NCBI GenBank assembly: GCA_002314715.1
Contig: DCGY01000052.1
Coordinates: forward strand, 1 to 8,151
From: Lachnospiraceae bacterium UBA1766
GTDB taxonomy: Bacteria > Bacillota > Clostridia > Lachnospirales > Lachnospiraceae
Direction: 5' to 3'
Length of the DNA stretch: 8,151 bases
The translations under genes and the position numbers were made by a program. Below the pieces are notes generated by a model. The model was given only the letters and a program-made list of their open reading frames with translations. It was not told where the DNA came from and ran no database searches. How positions within the stretch are numbered: the first letter of the stretch is position 1; the number at the start of each line of letters is the position of its first letter. This document shows, piece after piece, positions 6,040-8,151 of the stretch.

Positions 6040-7184
6040 GCAATCTTGTAAATAGGATTCTCAAAGGTTTTCTTTACATTCTTTAACTCATCACGAATAG
6101 CAATGCCCTGAGGACAGTGCTGTTCACACTTGCCGCAGCCTACACAATTGGAAGCCCCGGTAGAATCCTTTCGGACTGCCGTGCACATAAAATAATCCTG
6201 CATTCCTCGGAAATAACCATCCGTAAATCTACGATTATAGGCTGCGAAAGCCCCCGGAATATCTACATTCTTGGGACAGGGCATACAGTATCTGCAACCG
6301 GTACAGCCCACCTTCATCTTGGCATTAATGGCCGCAACCACATCTGCCAAAAGCTTTTCTTCTTTCTCACCAAACTCTCCAACACGGGATTCCTCCGCGG
6401 AAGCGGTATTTTCCTTCACCATTTCCAGGGAGTTCATGCCGGACAATACGCAGGTTACCTCCGGCTGATTCCACAGCCAACGAAATGCCCACTGCGCCGG
6501 ACTTCTCTTGATTTCAAATTTTTCAAACAGCTCCAAGGCTGCTGCCGGAAGATTATTCACCAGACGACCGCCTCGCAAAGGCTCCATAATGATAACCGGA
6601 ATCCCTTTTTCTGCCGCACGCTTCAATCCGGTAACACCTGCCTGAGAATGTACATCCAGGTAGTTGTACTGAATCTGACAAAAATCCCAGTCGTAAGCAT
6701 CCAAAAGTGCAATAAAATCATCGGAATTGCCGTGATAAGAAAATCCAACCTGCTTAATGGCACCGCTTTTCTTTTTCTGGTCCAGCCATTCCAGAATACC
6801 CATGCCCTTTAAGCGTTCCCAGGTGGTCACATTGGTGAGCATGTGCATCAAATAATAATCTACATAATCGGTACGTAAGCGACGAAGCTCTTCCGAGAAA
6901 AATTCCTCCATGCTTTCCGGCTTCTTCAGCATATAATGAGGAAGCTTGGTGGCAATGAGCACTTTCTCGCGAATCTGATTTCGCTCCAAAATCTCACCCA
7001 AGGCGGCTTCACTGCCGGGATAAATATAAGCGGTATCGTAATAATTTACCCCTGCTTCATAGGCAGCCATAATTTCCTTCTCCGCCTTGTCCAAATCCAC
7101 ACCGGTAATTCCCTGTGTAAATCGCATACAACCGTAACCCAAAACCGAAATGTCATTTCCATACCTGTCCTTGCGATACTGCAT
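6006..7184 (-). CDS. Aldo/keto reductase with C-terminal 4Fe-4S ferredoxin domain
   Basis: A 392-aa soluble oxidoreductase. Residues 1-285 form an aldo/keto reductase barrel with the usual catalytic tetrad: D50 and Y55 in DTAYIYPGSE, K80 in ATKLPH, and H114 in YYLMHML. VGFSYHG (146-152) and a SPAQWAFRWL helix near 228-237 match members of this class. The extra C-terminal part has two cysteine clusters: C294, C297, C300, C303 followed by P, and C347, C350, C353, C357 followed by P. Each can hold a [4Fe-4S] centre. This architecture is common in anaerobes, where electrons may come from ferredoxin-type carriers rather than only NAD(P)H. The substrate is unknown. The ATG at 7184 has GGAGGG 5 nt upstream. 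It lies 52 nt downstream of the HD-domain gene, same strand, with no obvious promoter between, so the two are probably cotranscribed. Confidence 0.95.
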   Translation of the reverse strand: MQYRKDRYGNDISVLGYGCMRFTQGITGVDLDKAEKEIMAAYEAGVNYYDTAYIYPGSEAALGEILERNQIREKVLIATKLPHYMLKKPESMEEFFSEELRRLRTDYVDYYLMHMLTNVTTWERLKGMGILEWLDQKKKSGAIKQVGFSYHGNSDDFIALLDAYDWDFCQIQYNYLDVHSQAGVTGLKRAAEKGIPVIIMEPLRGGRLVNNLPAAALELFEKFEIKRSPAQWAFRWLWNQPEVTCVLSGMNSLEMVKENTASAEESRVGEFGEKEEKLLADVVAAINAKMKVGCTGCRYCMPCPKNVDIPGAFAAYNRRFTDGYFRGMQDYFMCTAVRKDSTGASNCVGCGKCEQHCPQGIAIRDELKNVKKTFENPIYKIAKKVTGHIMKY

Positions 7185-7236
7185 AAATACCCTCCGTTTT
7201 CTGTTTTCATCTTGTTTGCTGTTACACTCACGAAAC

Positions 7237-7842
7237 TTACGAATTGTCCCGATCTTCCATAATATGACCTTTGCCGATATGCGGCTCTATCAAATTGGAA
7301 TATGCATGCTCCCAAAGCGCCTCGGAGCCTTCTGCCGTACGGGCATTTCGCTTCAAAATCTGACTGATATGCACTCCATGCTCTACCCAGGCCTTTCCGT
7401 TGGAGGCATCGTTTAACATTACCGGCTGCACATTATCCATGGTATGGGCAAATTTGGCCTCCGGCGTCTCCCAGGCCTCAAATTCCTCCCATAAATCCCG
7501 AAGCTCCTTTTGCTGGTCTTCCGGGAGCAGGCCAAAGATACGATCAGCAGCCTTTTCCTCCCGCTCTCTTTTATCCAAATGCGCCTGCTCATCATAAGCA
7601 TAAGTGTCCCCGGCATCTATTTCCACGATATCATGAATCAGAAGCATCATCATAGTCTTGGCAATATCAATTTCCCGGTTGGAATATTCCCGAAGAAGAT
7701 AGGCCATAATCGCCATATGCCAGGCATGCTCCGCGTCATTTTCTTTTCGGCTGGCATCTGCCAGATAGGTTTGTCTGCCGATTAACTTCTCTTTATCGAT
7801 TTCCCGCAGGAAATCAAATTGTTTTTCCAGTCTCAGGTCCAT
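7237..7842 (-). CDS. HD-domain phosphohydrolase, YfbR/HDDC2-like
   Basis: A 201-aa soluble protein of the HD superfamily, metal-dependent phosphohydrolases. The motifs are in order: SRKENDAEHAWHMA (31-44) with H39 and H42, IHDIVEIDAGD (69-79) with the H70-D71 pair plus E74, D76 and D79, and AHTMDNVQP (132-140) with D136. The R-x-E-x-x-AEH start and the HD-x-x-E-x-x-x-GD pattern point to the YfbR/HDDC2 branch, whose studied members are 5'-deoxynucleotidases acting on dNMPs. Length fits that branch (about 200 aa). Nucleotide salvage is therefore the likely role, but substrate is inferred. AGGAGT lies 5 nt before the ATG at 7842. It is the first gene of the pair with the aldo/keto reductase. I cannot find a clear promoter between it and the repeat block upstream. 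Confidence 0.9.
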   Translation of the reverse strand: MDLRLEKQFDFLREIDKEKLIGRQTYLADASRKENDAEHAWHMAIMAYLLREYSNREIDIAKTMMMLLIHDIVEIDAGDTYAYDEQAHLDKREREEKAADRIFGLLPEDQQKELRDLWEEFEAWETPEAKFAHTMDNVQPVMLNDASNGKAWVEHGVHISQILKRNARTAEGSEALWEHAYSNLIEPHIGKGHIMEDRDNS

Positions 7843-7875
7843 GGTTTACTCCTAAAATAAATGCACTGGTTAATA

Positions 7876-7971
7876 TGCTTCGCAGAGCCGTCACTTCGTG
7901 ACTTCTGCATTTGTTTCGTATACGCTCGGGTGAAACCAAATGTCGCCTTCGGCGCCGCTTGGTTTCCTTCC
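7876..7971. repeat. Palindrome-rich direct repeat, copy 1
   Basis: A 96-bp noncoding unit, 96% identical to copy 2, spaced 116 bp apart start to start with 20 bp of other sequence between. Small hairpins have the same three-base loop TTC: TGC/GCA (7876-7884), GTCAC/GTGAC (7890-7902) and CGCC/GGCG (7944-7954). An outer stem, GAAACCAA/TTGGTTTC, encloses the last one (7932-7966). Short reading frames crossing it on both strands are not credible genes. It lies between the HD-domain gene and the tRNA-Leu terminator. Confidence 0.9.
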
Positions 7972-7991
7972 TTTTACTCACAAATGCCCTC

Positions 7992-8087
7992 TGCTTCGCA
8001 GAGTCGTCACTTCGTGACTTTTGCATTTGTTTCGTATACGCTCGGGTGAAACCAAATGCCGCCTTCGGCGTCGCTTGGTTTCCTTCC
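7992..8087. repeat. Palindrome-rich direct repeat, copy 2
   Basis: Differs from copy 1 at four positions (8004, 8021, 8059, 8071), all C/T exchanges and all outside the stems. Its first hairpin is longer because of flanking bases: CTCTGC/GCAGAG, 7989-8003. Others are GTCAC/GTGAC (8006-8018), CGCC/GGCG (8060-8070), and the enclosing GAAACCAA/TTGGTTTC (8048-8055 with 8075-8082). CTCGG (8041-8045) and CCGAG (8086-8090) can extend that stem further, which copy 1 cannot do. Confidence 0.9.
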
Positions 8088-8094
8088 GAGCTAT

Positions 8095-8125
8095 AAAAAA
8101 AGGAACATCCTAAGATGTTCCTTTT
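8095..8125 (-). terminator. Rho-independent terminator of tRNA-Leu
   Basis: GGAACATC (8102-8109) and GATGTTCC (8114-8121) form an 8-bp stem with a four-base loop, extended by A/T pairs. On the minus strand the stem is followed by seven T (8101 to 8095). It begins a few bases after the tRNA 3' end, so it ends the tRNA transcript and shields the repeat block and HD-domain gene from read-through. The plus strand has only four T after the stem. Confidence 0.88.
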
Positions 8126-8127
8126 AC

Positions 8128-8151
8128 TGCTGGTGGCCGGACTTGAACCGG
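8128..8151 (-). tRNA. tRNA-Leu gene, 3' part only
   Basis: On the minus strand the T-arm reads (G)CCGG-TTCAAGT-CCGGC, then the acceptor strand CACCAGC and discriminator A at 8128. The implied 5' acceptor GCTGGTG is usual for bacterial tRNA-Leu (GCCGGTG or GCTGGTG), which supports Leu, though the anticodon is outside the window. CCA is not encoded: the next bases are GT. Confidence 0.82.

Noticed and set aside
6117..6812. A 231-codon plus-strand frame antisense to the aldo/keto reductase.
   Set aside because: The minus-strand gene has a full catalytic tetrad and two Fe-S motifs; the opposite frame has no family features.
8060..8070. UUCG tetraloop in the CGCC-TTC-GGCG hairpin.
   Set aside because: The stem is symmetric around a three-base loop; using UUCG as a four-base loop breaks the remaining pairs.
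7876..8087. CRISPR array.
   Set aside because: Only two units, each 96 bp and internally palindromic, with one 20-bp interval; no cas genes nearby.
7814..8096. Short reading frames of 61-70 codons crossing the repeat block on both strands.
   Set aside because: They lie in palindromic repeats, are rich in Arg or odd residue runs, lack ribosome sites, and overlap each other in several frames. They arise from repeat structure.
1..8151. Genomic island bounded by two tRNA genes.
   Set aside because: No integrase, no visible att repeat of tRNA 3' ends, and ordinary metabolic and transport genes.

Overview
The window looks like chromosomal DNA of a low-to-moderate G+C Firmicute, most likely a Clostridia member of the Lachnospiraceae type. 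The reasons are purine-rich Shine-Dalgarno sites 5-8 nt before most starts, consensus sigma-A promoters, tRNA genes without an encoded CCA, and the gene set: an NSS transporter, SseB, a DUF3810-like protein, a ferredoxin-type aldo/keto reductase and an HD phosphohydrolase. This placement is inferred from gene content; there is no rRNA or marker gene here.

Layout. Position 1 lies inside a tRNA gene on the minus strand (5' part only, identity unproven). It has a perfect TTGACA-17-TATAAT promoter at 79-107. Positions 157-4586 hold a compact four-gene minus-strand operon. In transcription order it encodes an 11-TM sodium-dependent amino-acid-type transporter (NSS/SNF), a two-part SseB-like protein, a DUF3810-like membrane zincin (HExxH), and a small membrane protein with a Gly/His/Ser-rich N-terminus and a C-terminal zinc ribbon. 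Gaps are 13-24 nt, and a good promoter sits at 4647-4675. Facing it is a plus-strand promoter (4706-4734) for a six-TM voltage-gated-type potassium channel whose C-terminus carries two RCK_C/TrkA_C-like units and no Rossmann domain. The channel gene ends at a hairpin/T-run terminator. The stem of that terminator is built partly from the last codons of the converging aldo/keto reductase gene.

Positions 6006-7842 hold a minus-strand pair: an HD-domain (YfbR/HDDC2-like) phosphohydrolase, then an aldo/keto reductase with two C-terminal cysteine motifs for [4Fe-4S] clusters. Upstream of the pair lies a noncoding block (7843-8094) with two 96-bp direct repeats at a 116-bp period. They differ at only four positions, all C/T transitions. 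Each contains several small hairpins with the same TTC/GAA three-base loop, and two longer pairings that exclude each other. The window ends in the 3' part of a minus-strand tRNA-Leu gene, followed by its terminator.

How the genes may work together. The four-gene operon and the divergent channel share a 185-bp control region. All or most of these products act at or near the membrane (Na+-driven uptake, K+ flux, a membrane protease, a membrane zinc-ribbon protein), so a joint role in amino-acid uptake, ion balance or envelope stress is possible but inferred. The repeat block is the least explained element. I saw no phage genes, transposase, CRISPR array or toxin-antitoxin pair.
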